A stretch of 30,510 nucleotides of DNA, taken from assembly GCA_000827495.1 (NCBI GenBank), contig KN817648.1, positions 1-30,510 of the forward strand, written 5' to 3'. The position numbers and the translations under genes were made by a program. This document shows, one piece after another, positions 9,778-20,781 of this stretch. A model generated the notes under the pieces. That model ran no database searches and was not told the DNA's origin. It saw only the letters and a program-made list of their open reading frames with translations. Positions within the stretch are counted from its first letter, which is position 1; every line of letters starts with the position of its first letter. This DNA comes from Hypholoma sublateritium FD-334 SS-4 (taxonomy: Eukaryota > Basidiomycota > Agaricomycetes > Agaricales > Strophariaceae).

Positions 9778-12700
9778 ATGAAGATCGCTATCCTCACATC
9801 GGGAGGAGATAGCGCAGGCATGAATGCCGCCGTGCGCTCCATCGTCAAATGCGGCATCCTCAAGTGCGTTACCGATGCACCGGCGCATCCAATACCTCCT
9901 TACTGATTGACGCGCGCTCTGCAGAGGATGCGAGATGTGGGTTGTCCGCGAGGGCTACGAAGGTCTCGTGCGCGGCAACCAAGCGCCAGAAACGAACGGC
10001 GGAAAGCAAGCCAGCACACAGGCCTTCGAAGCAGTGAAAGAGGAACTCGAAATCATGCAGGGCACCATTCTCAAGGACACGAAGCCCGACCAAAATCTGC
10101 TCCACAACCTGCGCTTCGGCGACGGCGACCTGCTGCGCGATGGGACGAGCGAGTACGTGGGCGGCCGTACGCTGAAGGGCCGCTACATCGTCCGCGTCGG
10201 GTGGGACGACGTGCGCGGCTGGTTCGCAGAGGTGCGTAGCATGTCTTATCTCCGCTACCCCAGGCGGCCTAATTTAGCGGCCTGCTCCCTTCCTCCGCGC
10301 ACGTAGGGCGGTACACTTATTGGCACGGCGCGATCGGCGGCATTCCGCACGATTGAGGGGCGCACGGCGGCCGCGCACAATCTCATCAAGGAGGGCATCG
10401 ATGCGCTGGTCGTCTGTGGAGGCGACGGCTCGCTCACGGGCGCGGATCTGTTCAGATCCGAGTGGCCAGGCATCATCGCTAAGTTGCGGCAAGACAGTAC
10501 GTCCCTCTCAAATTTCGCGTGCGCGGGACGTGTGCTCACTGCAGTCTAGACCTGATCACGGAGGCGCAGCTCCAGGCACATGCACACCTCAAGCTCGTGG
10601 GGCTCGTTGGGTCGATCGACAATGACATGTCGCTGACAGATCTGACGATTGGCGCGCCGACTGCGCTCCAGCGCATCTGCGAGTCTATCGATAACATCAA
10701 CTCCACCGCATACAGTCACTCGCGTGCCTTCGTGGTCGAAGTCATGGGGCGCGATTGCGGCTGGTTGGCTCTGATGGCCGGTATTGCGTACGTATTCGTC
10801 TGTGCCCTTCGAGCGGTCGATCCTGAATAGGATTCCTATTTTTTAGTGGCGGAGCAGACTTTATCTTCATCCCAGAACGCCCTCCCCGCACTATGCCATG
10901 GGAGGACAACATGTGCGCGGAGATCCATCGCGTGAGTTACAAAATTCAAGCTAGAAAAAGTGGCATTCTAAGGTCGTCTATCCAGCATCGCGAGTTGGGC
11001 AAGCGTAAGACAATTGTCATTGTCGCCGAAGGTGCCCATGACCAGGACCTTAACCCAATCCGGGCGGAATACATCAAGGATATACTCACCGAACGTTTGG
11101 GTCTCGATACGAGGGTCACCACTCTGGGGCACACGCAGCGAGGAGGGCGCCCATGCGCATTCGACAGAATTCTAGTGCGTCGTCTGTCCGAGGTGGTGGC
11201 TAGAATTTGACCTGTTATTGGTGATTCAGCCTACGCTACAAGGTGTAGAAGCTGTAGAGGCCCTGCTAGAGGCTAAGCCAGGCGATCCGACGTACATGAT
11301 TGGTGTGCAGGAGAACAAGGTTACTCGCGTACCGCTGGTAGAAGCCGTCGAAATGGTATGTGGATAGCTCGCGGTCGTAGTGAAATTGATTTTGATCATC
11401 TTCATAGACGAGAGCCGTCGGAAAGGCCATGAAAGAGAAGGATTTCGTTAAAGCTCTAGAGTTGCGAGGTCCTGAATTCGCTGAGATGCTTCACGGATTT
11501 CGTTCGATAGCTTCCATCGTAAAAGAGGAGAAAATGCTACCGGTTAGCAAGGTATGGTTATGTTTCTTACAAGTTACACTCGTACCGAGTTAACATCCAA
11601 ACGACAGAGGATGCGTATTGGTATTATACAGTGAGTGTCACGCATCTGAGGTTTGGCTCGCTTGTATGCTAAACTGTTGGTGTCCAATTCAGCATGGGCG
11701 CGCCTGCCGGTGGAATGAATGGAGCGACCAAAGCTGCCGTTCGGTACTGCATCAAACAGGGCCATACCCCGCTCGCCGTCCACAATGGATTCCGAGGTCT
11801 ATTGGACGATAATGTGGACGAGCTTTCGTGGCTGGGAGTCGATGCATGGATGGCGCGGGGTGGCTCTGAACTGGGGACAAACCGCGTCTTGCCCTCGTTT
11901 GACCTCGGGGCAGTAGCATCGAAATTCCAGCAATTCGCGCTGGACGGCCTTTTCATGATCGGTGGATTTGAGGCGTTCAATGCATTGCTGATCCTTGACG
12001 AAGGGAGGAAGCACTATCCGCAATTCCATATCCCGATGACGCATCTCCCTGCGACGATTAGCAACAATGTCCCAATGACGGAATATAGCCTGGGAAGTGA
12101 TACAAGTTTGAACGCGCTTGTGGATGCATGCGATGCTATCAAGCAGAGCGCCAGTGCTAGCAGGGACCGTGTGTTCGTCGTCGAAACGCAGGGAGGGAAA
12201 TGTGGATATATTGCCACGATGGGAGCTCTTGCAGTGAGTACTTGCTGGGATCTGATGCCGATCATTTGTTAACGATAATTAGGCCGGAGCGAGCTTAGTT
12301 TACACCCCCGAAAATGGAATGGGATTAGACATGCTTAGACAAGATGTACAATTCATGAAGACAAGGTACAGCTTGGATGTCCCAGGAAAGAGCGAAGGTC
12401 GTCTCGTTATCAGGTACGAGCGGATCATGTTCAACACAGCGGTGACTGACGAACCATGAGCAGAAGCGAAATGGCGTCAGCAGTATACACCACGTCGGTG
12501 CTCACGAAGATGTTCATCGAGGAAGGTGGATCCCTGTTCGATGCGCGATCTGCATCCTTAGGGCACACGTTGCAGGGCGGCATCCCGTCGCCGATGGACC
12601 GTGCGCGAGGAGCACGTCTGTCGCTTCGGTGCATGGCTTTCCTCGAGCACCATCACGAGCTTCTGTCGCGGCAACCCCCGCACAAGACTAGGTGCGCGGG

Positions 12701-12905
12701 TCCTGAGACTGCTGCGGTGATAACGATCCAGGCGAGCAGTGTGAAATGGGTGCCGGTGCAGGAGATGCTCAAGCATGCCGACATGGAGAAACGGCGCGGG
12801 AAGACGAGCTGGTGGTCGAACATCACGGAGCTGGTAGAGGTGCTGGCCGGAAAGACACAGTTCTTGGGACTACGCCAAGAGGATGTGATCCCAGGCCACA
12901 AGTAG
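9778..12905 (+). CDS. ATP-dependent 6-phosphofructokinase (eukaryotic two-domain type), twelve exons
   Basis: Phosphorylates fructose 6-phosphate with ATP, the committed step of glycolysis, in the cytosol. Exons: 9778-9863, 9925-10231, 10307-10496, 10550-10787, 10847-10931, 10986-11174, 11230-11355, 11408-11551, 11608-11630, 11693-12233, 12283-12413 and 12464-12905. They give 833 residues. The N-terminal catalytic half has [14 protein letters not shown] at 7-20, the ATP loop GGDGS at 169-173, the catalytic SIDND at 216-220, MGRDCG at 260-265, AEGAHD, and LGHTQRGG. The regulatory half begins near residue 456 with [12 protein letters not shown] and keeps [35 protein letters not shown] and WWSNI. 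The protein starts almost directly at the glycine-rich loop, without the long N-terminal extension of yeast subunits. Position 263 is Asp where I expect His in most fungal and animal enzymes. Exon 9 is only 23 nt. The start lies in a good context (GCCATGA). Confidence 0.95.
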
Positions 12906-13090
12906 CACTGAAGCAACCTTGTAGGAATACAAACCACTCAGAATAGAATAGAATAAAGTGTGTACAAAGTAGTTGTTGAATATGGAAGCGTGGGAAGAAC
13001 GCGGGTGTTGTTGTGCGATGTTGATCTTCGAGGGTTGGTCACGGACAGCACGCACCTCCTTCATTGAAACTCCTTTTCCTCGTCGTTATC

Positions 13091-14540
13091 ATGGTAGCTC
13101 GCCCGCCGCTCCCCATCAAGTCCCTTAACCCGAACATCAAGGAGCATCGTGCGTCGCTCTCACAGTGTAAGGGCTCAAAGCCTTCATCTTACAAGTTTGA
13201 CAGTCAATGGCTCCACCCTGCCGGCTGTGAAGTACCAGATTCTCAATTGTCAAGGGAAAGACATCCTTGTTCGTCTTCCTCACCATTCATTTCTGCACCG
13301 GAACTGACAAACTACAGGTTGGTCGGCTCAAGATTGAGACACCCACTGTATGCCACACAGATCTATCTCATTCCAACGCACGTCTGACACTTCCGATTAC
13401 AGGAAACTGGCCATGCATTCATTCTGCGCAGATTTGATACGGGCGCTATCAGTCTCACTACCATGTTCCGAGCCGCCTTTCCTAACGCCACGGACGGTGA
13501 GGAGCGAGCAGAAATCCAATGGGTCCGAGACACCTACGACCTAACCGGGAACAACGGATCGACCAAGGACGCACACATCACCCGCCTCGCAGGCACCTGG
13601 GTGAGCCCCCAGGTCGCTCTCGAGCTAGGTAAGGCCTACTCGCTCGCCGAGATCATCGACGTCGTGGTCCAAGCTACCCCAGATCCGACTGGCAACTACA
13701 GGAGGTCCGGCAAGGCTGCTTCTGCAGCTGCGCCGACCACCGCGGCCGCCCCGGTAGCGCCAGCGCCGACGGTGCAGGCGGTAGCGGCGCCCACGCCACC
13801 GGCTTCGATTGTGGTATCGAAGCCGCCTTCTGGTGTCCGCTCGTTGCCTACACCGTCGCCCACGGCGAACGCTCCTCCATCGAAGCGCCGGAAGGAGTCG
13901 TCACCGGCGCCTACGTCGCAGAGCAGCAAGCCACCATCATCGCGTGCGTCCCCTGCCCTCCCCAAGGCTGTCCCCGCTCGGCGGTCCACCCGTACCAAGA
14001 GCCCCGCCCCTCGATCCGCCGCTACCACAACCGTCTTGCGCACACCCAAGGTGACCCGATCTGCCCGGAAGGAGGTTGTGGCTGGCACGTCTGCTACGCC
14101 CGGTGGCTCCGAGCTCACTGCGGTCGAAGAGGAGAGCCAGTTCGTCGAGGACGGCGTTGCTGGAGCCGAGCTCCATGCCGAGGATGTCAGGGAGCAGCAG
14201 AAGCTGATTGAGGATCTCAAGTCGAAGCGCGCGGCGGCTAAGCTCGCGGCTGAGCAGGCAGAGATGGAAGTCGAGGGGGAGTCCTCGAACAAGAAGAGGG
14301 AGCGCGAGGAAGAAGAGCCCAAGCTCCAGTTTGACTTCAAGGAGCCCGAGGCGATCGAACGGCCAATTGCCACTAACAGGCGGGTTGGGCGTTTCCACCT
14401 CGAACCGCAGACGAAGTCGTTCGCATGGGGCATCGCCGCGTTTGCCGTGGGTCTGGGGGCCGTGTGAGTCGCAAGTTCTCCCAGCTGCTCTCGTTTTGAC
14501 TCACAAACCCTCCCACAGCTATCTGCCGAATTTCTTTTAA
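13091..14540 (+). CDS. bqt4-like: KilA-N/APSES-domain protein with C-terminal membrane anchor, Bqt4-like
   Basis: Exons 13091-13148, 13204-13268, 13318-13347, 13403-14463 and 14519-14540 give 411 residues. Residues about 26-141 form an APSES/KilA-N-type domain: VKYQILNCQGKDILVGRLK, TGHAFILRRFDTGAISLTTM, FRAAFPNA, GTWVSPQVALELGKAYSL. A long Ala/Pro/Ser-rich basic linker follows, then a charged helical stretch around 310-365 (EQQKLIEDLKSKRAAAKLAA). At the extreme C-terminus, residues 390-411, lies a hydrophobic segment (WGIAAFAVGLGAVYL) completed by the 22 nt last exon. A single N-terminal KilA-N domain with a tail anchor and similar length (432 residues, from memory) is the architecture of fission yeast Bqt4, which holds telomeres to the inner nuclear membrane. 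That role here is inference. Mbp1/Swi4-type factors usually have ankyrin repeats, which are absent here. It starts 185 bp after the phosphofructokinase stop, on the same strand. Confidence 0.82.
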
Positions 14541-15047
14541 TTAACCCACTGGATGTTGTCTTACTTTCGCCTCTGTTGCGCTCCTGTCGTGTTATCTATC
14601 ACACTGCTTCTTTCTTCTGTTATCTTCTATAAAGCATTAGTAATCCGGCTTTTTGGTCGTTTGTATATCATTCACTGCCCATGGTAGACAGTTCATACCT
14701 CAATGTACACGGTAACTTCTTTTTTTATGTTCTTCTGCAATTTATATTATACTTTTCTCCGAGATTCCGGGTAATCTCTTGCTGGTTGCATTCCTGTCGC
14801 ATTGCAGGCCATTATGCTGTTCCCCAGATCACTACAAGTTTCACGGTTCCGCTACTGGAGGGAAGTACTGCTCAATCCCGAAAATACATTGACACTGAAC
14901 ACTTTGAAGCCAGCTCATAGGATTAATGATAATAAATAAAGCCAGCAAACAAGTTGGATGATCTATCTTGTTCATCATCTCTGAGCTCGCACACCGTTGG
15001 CCCTCTTCCTCGACTGGGGTCTATTAAATGTTGGCCGCACTTGTCAA
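14541..15047. other. intergenic between convergent gene ends
   Basis: AT-rich spacer holding the 3' ends of the rightward Bqt4-like gene and the leftward small gene. Possible polyadenylation-type A-rich signals occur near 14629 (TATAAAG) and 14930 (ATAATAAATAAA). I see no coding exon. Confidence 0.5.
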
Positions 15048-15391
15048 TCAAGGGGCCTAGCGGTACGCAGCGCAATGTAACAGCCTCTTTCTATACTTAC
15101 GCTAGCATCATGCAGGCCATCTAAAGTAACCTCAAAGGTCGAAATTGATTGTAATAAAAGATTTGAGCCACAGCCTAAATAAGGGATGCGATAACGGACG
15201 ATGGACTCTTTGTACTTGAAAGCCATCCGCTCCGCCCCATGTTCTTCTAGCTCTGCGTTAGCAATCTCCTGCCGCCCGCAAACACTGCGCTCGGTCAAAT
15301 GAATTTCGCTGACGTTTGGAGGCAGTTGTGCCGTACATGACTTCCAAATCCTCTGATCCTTGAAATCGTGTCTTTTTGCCGGCCTACACAT
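15048..15391 (-). CDS. small hypothetical protein, two exons, uncertain start
   Basis: On the minus strand an open frame runs from a Met at 15391 (MCRPAKRHDFKD) to Ser at 15101. It then meets a near-consensus donor GTAAGT at 15100, a 44 bp intron ending CTAG at 15057, and a short exon ending APstop at 15048. The frame stays open upstream of the Met to about 15430 before an in-frame TAA, so the true start may lie upstream through another exon. The 100-residue product (KDQRIWKSCTAQLPP, YRIPYLGCGSNLLL) matches no family I recognise. The strong donor is the main reason to believe it is real. It lies between the Bqt4-like gene and the paraoxonase-like gene, with the latter on the same strand. Confidence 0.38.
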
Positions 15392-15551
15392 ACCATGCCA
15401 CTCTACGACGTAAACGAGTTTCCGGGTCACGATTTAGCAGAAATAAACAACATGTACGTTCCCTGTGATTACCTTTTACACTTAAATCCAACTAGTAAAT
15501 GAATGTATAAATCAGATGTAGATGTGCATCCGGTCCAAGTCTTTGATACGG

Positions 15552-17001
15552 TCACTTCTTTTCGTTGGGTTTGCATACCATCATGCCGCCCTCAGCATAC
15601 AGCCCAGTGACATATAGGTTTCCTGTGTCAGGATCGAACAGTCCCGTGCATGAACTGCCGAAGCCGCCAGCAGATTCGACACCATCACTCTGAAATAGTG
15701 TCTGAAGCGTCCAGCGCGCACCGTCCGACGGCAGCTTTGAGCTCGCGGAAATTGGCGCGTCCGTGTCGAACACAGTGGCGGGCTTAGCGCCGTTCTCGAT
15801 CTTCGGGATTATAGCCATGACCCAAGATGGCGCTGCGGCGCCCGTCTTGTTCGCGCCGACGGCCGTGAGACTGGGGAAATGGGGGTGCCCAGCGACGACG
15901 ATGTTCTCGATGCCCGTGGAGCGCGCACGCGAGTAGTGCAGGTTGTCCGGCGTGAACGGCAGCGGCACGGTGTTGAGCAGCTGCGGGAGGCGGTCCGTCG
16001 CGGCGTCGCGGGCGTAGACGTACACCTGCGCGAGCGAGCTCGAGGACACGGCTAGGCGGTTACCGACGGCGTTCACGGAGATGCCGTTGGGCAGCGGGAG
16101 GAAGAGCTTCGCGAAGGTGTGGCGCGCAATGTCGCGGGACCCTCCTGGTGGCGTAAGTGTGACATGCGAAATGAAGCCGAGGGGCAGCGCGAAGAGCGTC
16201 TCGATGATGGGGAGGAAGTGCCCGATGATGGGCCAGCGGCGTGTGATGAGATGGTCGTTCGTCACGTAGAACGCATCGGGCGAGGTCAGCGCGAGCGCGT
16301 TGGGCGACACGAAGAAACGCGAGGAGATCGTGCGGACATGGTGCGCCTCCAAGGGCCGCGCTGGGCTGATGGTGAACTGCTCGATGACGGTACGCGCGCG
16401 CGCGTGGTTGACGACGTATAGCGAGGACGCGTTGCCCTCGTACGATGGCCACACCGCGGCGCCGAGTGGGTGGAAGTCGTGGCCCTCGGGATAGCCGACG
16501 AGCGCAATACGGTGCGCGCGGTTGGGTGTAACATCTGGTGCCAGTATCCTCGGGGCGGCGGTGCGCCCGCCACCTGTTGTCGTCGGCGCGCCGTGCGCGT
16601 AGAGCCAGAGGCCGCCGAGCGGGTTCGGGTCTCGGAGGGGTCCCATAACCGTGTTCCATGTCCGGCGGTGCGGGTCGCAGGTCGCGATCACTGGGCGCTC
16701 GACGACGCGGCCGAGGGCGTCGTGCAGCTCCCAGAACGTCTCGTCCTCACACGCGCTGAGACTCTCTCCACGCGCGTCTGCAGGGTTGCGCGCGACCGCG
16801 CAGTCGGTAGCATAGTTACCACCGGCGACGTACCCACGCGGGAACTCGGAGCGGTTGAGAATGCTGTTCTTAACGACGCGGCCGCTACGGTACCAGATGA
16901 GGGCCTAAAATACTGACAATCATGAGTCTGCCTTGTAGGAAAGCACTGCAACTTACAAGCAACAGTAAAAGCCGCGTCAGGCCGGTACGTGACAAGAACA
17001 T
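15552..17001 (-). CDS. paraoxonase/arylesterase-like six-bladed propeller protein, two exons
   Basis: Exons 17001-16957 and 16904-15552, with a 52 bp intron, give 465 residues. The N-terminus (FLSRTGLTRLLLLLALIWYR) is a signal peptide or signal anchor, so the enzyme likely faces the secretory lumen. Paraoxonase-family marks align in order: CED at 67-69 (PON1 Glu53/Asp54), His160 in HPLGAAVWP and His182 in VVNHA (PON1 His115/His134 dyad), SPNALAL...FYVTNDH with Asn217 (Asn168), LPNGISVN with Asn288 (Asn224), and TPDNLHY with Asp335/Asn336 (Asp269/Asn270). These are the calcium ligands and catalytic dyad; only the position of PON1 Asp169 differs, being Ala. The family hydrolyses esters and lactones using calcium; the substrate here is unknown. 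The gene is GC-rich compared with its surroundings. Confidence 0.85.
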
Positions 17002-18123
17002 GACGGTTAGTTGCAAGGTATCAGCTGTTGAAACTTGACTCAGTTCAAACTATGTAAGTCGGCGTCAGAGCGTGGGACTCACATATGATATGATAAGGTG
17101 TGAACCCGCAGGAGCTTGAATAATCTGCAGGGGATCGAGGATGGGTCCCTAGACGTCGTGTGTCGACTGAGTATGTAGGCGAAAGAGTTCTTCATATTGT
17201 CGTAATGTAGGTTCAGACGATCCAACTCCAGTTGATCTTGTCCTCCATGGAAGCCCCGAAATCGAGCGCTTAAATCGCAATTGGAACTTCCTCAGGCCTT
17301 TTTTATATGATCCTATATTATTAGCCGCCAGACAATTCAGGTAGATATACTTAGATTGGGCTAGTTGACATTTTCAAACAAAAGCTTTGGAGGTAGTATT
17401 TGGAAGAATGCGGATCGGAGCTAGCTGTGAAAGTCCTTCGATGATCATTGAAGCCAACCTCATATATTTTCAAACTCCACTCAACGCGCGGGGATCGGAA
17501 AGCTAAAGACAATATTGGCACGCCAGTGGGACGACTCACAAAATGACTGCAGCAAAGCAAGGAACGTCTTGCACAGGTACGTGTCTAAAGAGAAATGGCC
17601 ATGTATGGTGATCGCGTCGGCACGTACTGAGACGTGGAGGAACTGCATGAGGGAGCGACATCTCTTTTCCGAATCATCACGGACGGCAAATTACTTGCGG
17701 CAAGTTGCAGCTCCATAACAATTCAAATCTCCTCGCCAGTTATGTTTAGACTGAATATGCTTTCATTTGACTGTGTAAAGAAACCGGCTCAAGCCAAGTA
17801 GCACATGTGGAACGTTGATATCATGATGATGGGAACGTCCTAGTGGGCCCGGGCGTAGCCCATGTGGGCTTCCTTCAGCTTCCTTCCCCCATCGACACCC
17901 ACAGCGATCAGGTCACGGCATTTGTACATCTCTGCCGCTTCTTGCTTGATTCTTGCTCTGAATCTAACCCGTTCAGTCTCCTTTGTATTCTATGCTTCAT
18001 TCCTTTCTTCCTCTTCTTCAGCGTCCTCTCTCTTTTTCGTCCTAGCCAGCCTAGCCATTTCCATTCCAACGAGCCTGCTGCCACAGCATCGACCACGGGC
18101 AAGACCAAGTCAAATCCAGCGCG
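17002..18123. other. divergent intergenic region between paraoxonase-like and DUF6534 genes
   Basis: No coding exon recognised. It should contain both promoters. The right part, about 17985-18060, is a CT-rich stretch (CTTCCTCTTCTTCAGCG, CTCTCTCTTTTTCG), a common basidiomycete promoter or leader feature just before a start codon. Near 17845-17870 GGGCCCGGGC and GCCCATGTGGGC are small palindromes. Confidence 0.5.
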
Positions 18124-20062
18124 ATGGCATCCTTGGGCTTGTCGCTGAATTTTGAGCAGACGTTTGGTTCGTCCGGAAAGTCTCCTGAATCAGTGTGCCA
18201 CAACTAAACTTCCTTCACGGTTCGTAGGTGCCCTACTGATAGGAGCATTACTCACGATGGCGATCTATGGAATTACGACACTGCAGGCGAGTCGCGCTGC
18301 GGCTGATATCCAACCAGACCCTCACCCTATCTTCATCAGACGTATTTCTACTTCCTGTCCTTCCCCAAGGACGGAAGGCGGACAAAACTACTGGTGAGAT
18401 TAGTATCAATAAACTCCTGCTGTTTCTGAAGTGCATATACCTCTAGGTCGCGTCAATATGGTCAGTCATGCATCGCTATTCCTGGGTCAAGTACTGACCC
18501 CGAGGCGTTGGTGGCACTTAGGATCTTGGACACAATACACGCCATATTTAGTAGGTCTTATATGCAGTTATTCCACAGGGTACTAACCGACATTTTCAGT
18601 GTGCCATTCAGTCCATTCCTATCTTGTGTGTATAGCAAGCACCCATGCCACGATTGAAGCACTCATTTGCCTGGATTTGAAAGATCGGGGGGTTTACAAA
18701 CCCCAGCCTACTCATCAACGGGAATTGGTCGTTATTTGTGAGTTTACTACTCTCAAATTTTTCTGTGGCAATCATATTGAAGAATTGATAGGCATCTATA
18801 GCAATGAATGTAATGTGTCACGCTGTCTGCTCACTACATGACACCAATCCTGAACGTATTGAATGACAGGTAGCGCTGGCATTCCTTGTTCAAGCGTGAG
18901 TCTCTGTACATCACCACAGTGCCATGTTCTGCAGCTCATGCAGCCTATGCCAGTTTTTTCACCCACAGAATTTTCCTCCGTATGTTGCGATCCCTGCCAC
19001 TCATTGGAAAGAAGCTTACTACCGAAGACTCTAAAAGTATGCGAAGGCCCTAAACGATACTGGATCACTGGAATAATAAGCATCTTCGTCCTGGCTCATT
19101 TCGGCAGGTTCCTTGCCCTTCGTCGTCAATTCAAACAAAACTAACAAGCAATTCATAAAGCATTTGGGATCAGTGCGTTTTCCATTCTTTAATCTATTCA
19201 GCGTCTCACCACATTCTTCCTCGATCAGCTACTGTGGTTCATGTGTGCGTAGCTTCAAAATTTACTAAAAGCGTGCATAGACTCAAGATTTAATCTATAG
19301 ATTTGAGAAGAAACAATTCGTCCTCCTGAAAGAGGTCTCAGTGAGTGCAGTGTTTTGAGCTCCTTAAAGATACTCAAAAAGTCCCCAGCTAACTTCAGTT
19401 GTTCCATTTGGGATCACTACTGTTATTTCGGACATTCTGATTGCAGCGGCTCTATGCGTCCTACTAGCCAGCAATCGCTCCTCATTTGCCGATACCAACA
19501 GCGTTATCAATAAATTAATCATATTTGCTGTAAATCGCTGTATACTAACCTGGTAGGACATTCTTGAGAATCGTTTATATTACGCTAACATTTGCCATAA
19601 ATCTAGCGCGGCCGCCATCGCCGAAACTATCGTATTCAGTGTCTTGCCCAACTCTTTCTACACTCTCGCGCTTGATTTCGTTATCGGCAAGCGTGAGTGT
19701 TCATTTATTTACAATGTCGTATTGAACCTCATCGGTTGCTCTGCACAGTATATGCCAACTCTTTATTGGCTGTCCTCAACGCCCGTGCCGATCTGCGACC
19801 CAATGCACGGAACGACAGCTCAACTGAACTCTCAACATCATTTAACGTTACCCCCGCCATACTGAACCATCATGCCAGCCTGATCCAGGTCCGTGTTTGC
19901 CCCATACAGACCTTCTCCCTGGGATTTAACCGTTGTTTTGACTAGGTTCGGACACGCCAGAGTTCTAGAAATCACGGGAATAATGATTTTGAGAAAGGCG
20001 ACGGTGTTGAACATATCGTGGGTTCACAAAACGACTACGTTCAACCCGAAAATCAAAGTTGA
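18124..20062 (+). CDS. DUF6534 seven-helix membrane protein, 18 exons
   Basis: Function unknown; DUF6534 proteins are abundant in Agaricomycetes and probably sit in a membrane. Exons: 18124-18166, 18228-18286, 18340-18393, 18447-18460, 18522-18550, 18600-18625, 18684-18737, 18792-18809, 18870-18895, 18954-18979, 19038-19103, 19161-19172, 19229-19244, 19301-19340, 19389-19552, 19607-19692, 19749-19888 and 19946-20062. They total 990 nt, or 329 residues. Phases agree throughout and the spliced protein matches the family pattern: GALLIGALLTMAIYGITTLQ, FPKD, WILDTIHAIFMCHSVHSYL, TNPSLLINGNWSLF, FLVQAFFTHRIF, YWITGIISIFVLAHFAFGI. The DUF6534 domain lies at about 174-257 (SDILIAAALCVLLASNRSSF ... 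KLYANSLLAVLNAR). Seven hydrophobic helices precede a polar tail. Introns 2 and 11 appear to be GC-AG. An alternative GT-AG splice from 19108 with intron 12 retained stays open but breaks the conserved block. No single frame exceeds about 85 codons, so it is easily missed. Confidence 0.85.
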
Positions 20063-20781
20063 ATTCTACACCATCAGATGCAGTCACCCCCAACCTTCAC
20101 AAGTACGAGATCGTCTGCGGTCGACGTAGGCGAGGGGCCTTGAGAATAAATCAGCCCCGCCGTGGAGTTGAAACGTCGGCGAACTGGAGTGTTCCACGCA
20201 GCTGTCGCCACTCTCTCCCATCCTTGTCAGTGTTGGCGGAGCTTGCGCTTCAAAATAGACAACCCCATTTCCACTTCGATAACGGCGACGATAAAAATAC
20301 CAATGGTAGCGGCTGAGGGGGCCATGTGCTCTGGCACTGGAAATATATGTCGGTCAAATGGACGCACCAATCGAAATGTCAAGCACGGACTGGATTCAAT
20401 AATGGAGACTTGGGAGAAGGACTCGGTGTATTTGCCGGTGCTTGGTACGGCGTCATTTCTGCGTCATTCAGGCATTTTCCATTTGCTATTGAATAATGAC
20501 TTGAGGACCCAAAAAAGTAAGCTTCGTAGGGAATGCCTTATCAATAATCATCGATTCTATCAGTGCCAGTATGGTCCTTCGACTCCCCGAGACTGGGCCA
20601 TGGGGTGACTTCAAAAGTTCAATAGAATCGAAAGAATTGCGTAATGCGGGCCGGGGCCAGGGCCCTGTATTTGTCAGTGCTTGGGATGGAGGCTGCTACT
20701 TCGGCTAGTGCATCATCATCGCCGTTCGAACGAAACCAGCACGTCCGCATGCTGCATAACCCCTCTTAGACCGTATCCCTC
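20063..20781. other. intergenic; possible minus-strand coding-like stretch
   Basis: No gene could be assembled. On the minus strand about 20325-20070 one frame stays open with protein-like composition (PTLTRMGESGDSCVEHSSSP, then GPSPTSTADDL). An overlapping frame reads a short hydrophobic segment (TIGIFIVAVIEVEMGL) followed by LKRKLRQH. They are not in one frame and I found no convincing intron joining them. The right end should hold the exchanger promoter. Confidence 0.3.

Noticed and set aside
13696..14433. 245-codon open frame on the minus strand
   Set aside because: It lies fully antisense to the large exon of the Bqt4-like gene. Its Ser/Ala/Val-rich product reflects codon bias of the real gene and matches nothing.
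13091..14540. Mbp1/Swi4/StuA-type cell-cycle transcription factor
   Set aside because: It has the KilA-N/APSES-type domain but no ankyrin repeats, and it ends in a membrane segment, which fits Bqt4 better.
16060..16659. 199-codon minus-strand frame, Arg/Ala/His-rich
   Set aside because: It is a shifted frame of the GC-rich paraoxonase-like exon on the same strand; composition is typical of frame-shifted GC-rich coding DNA.
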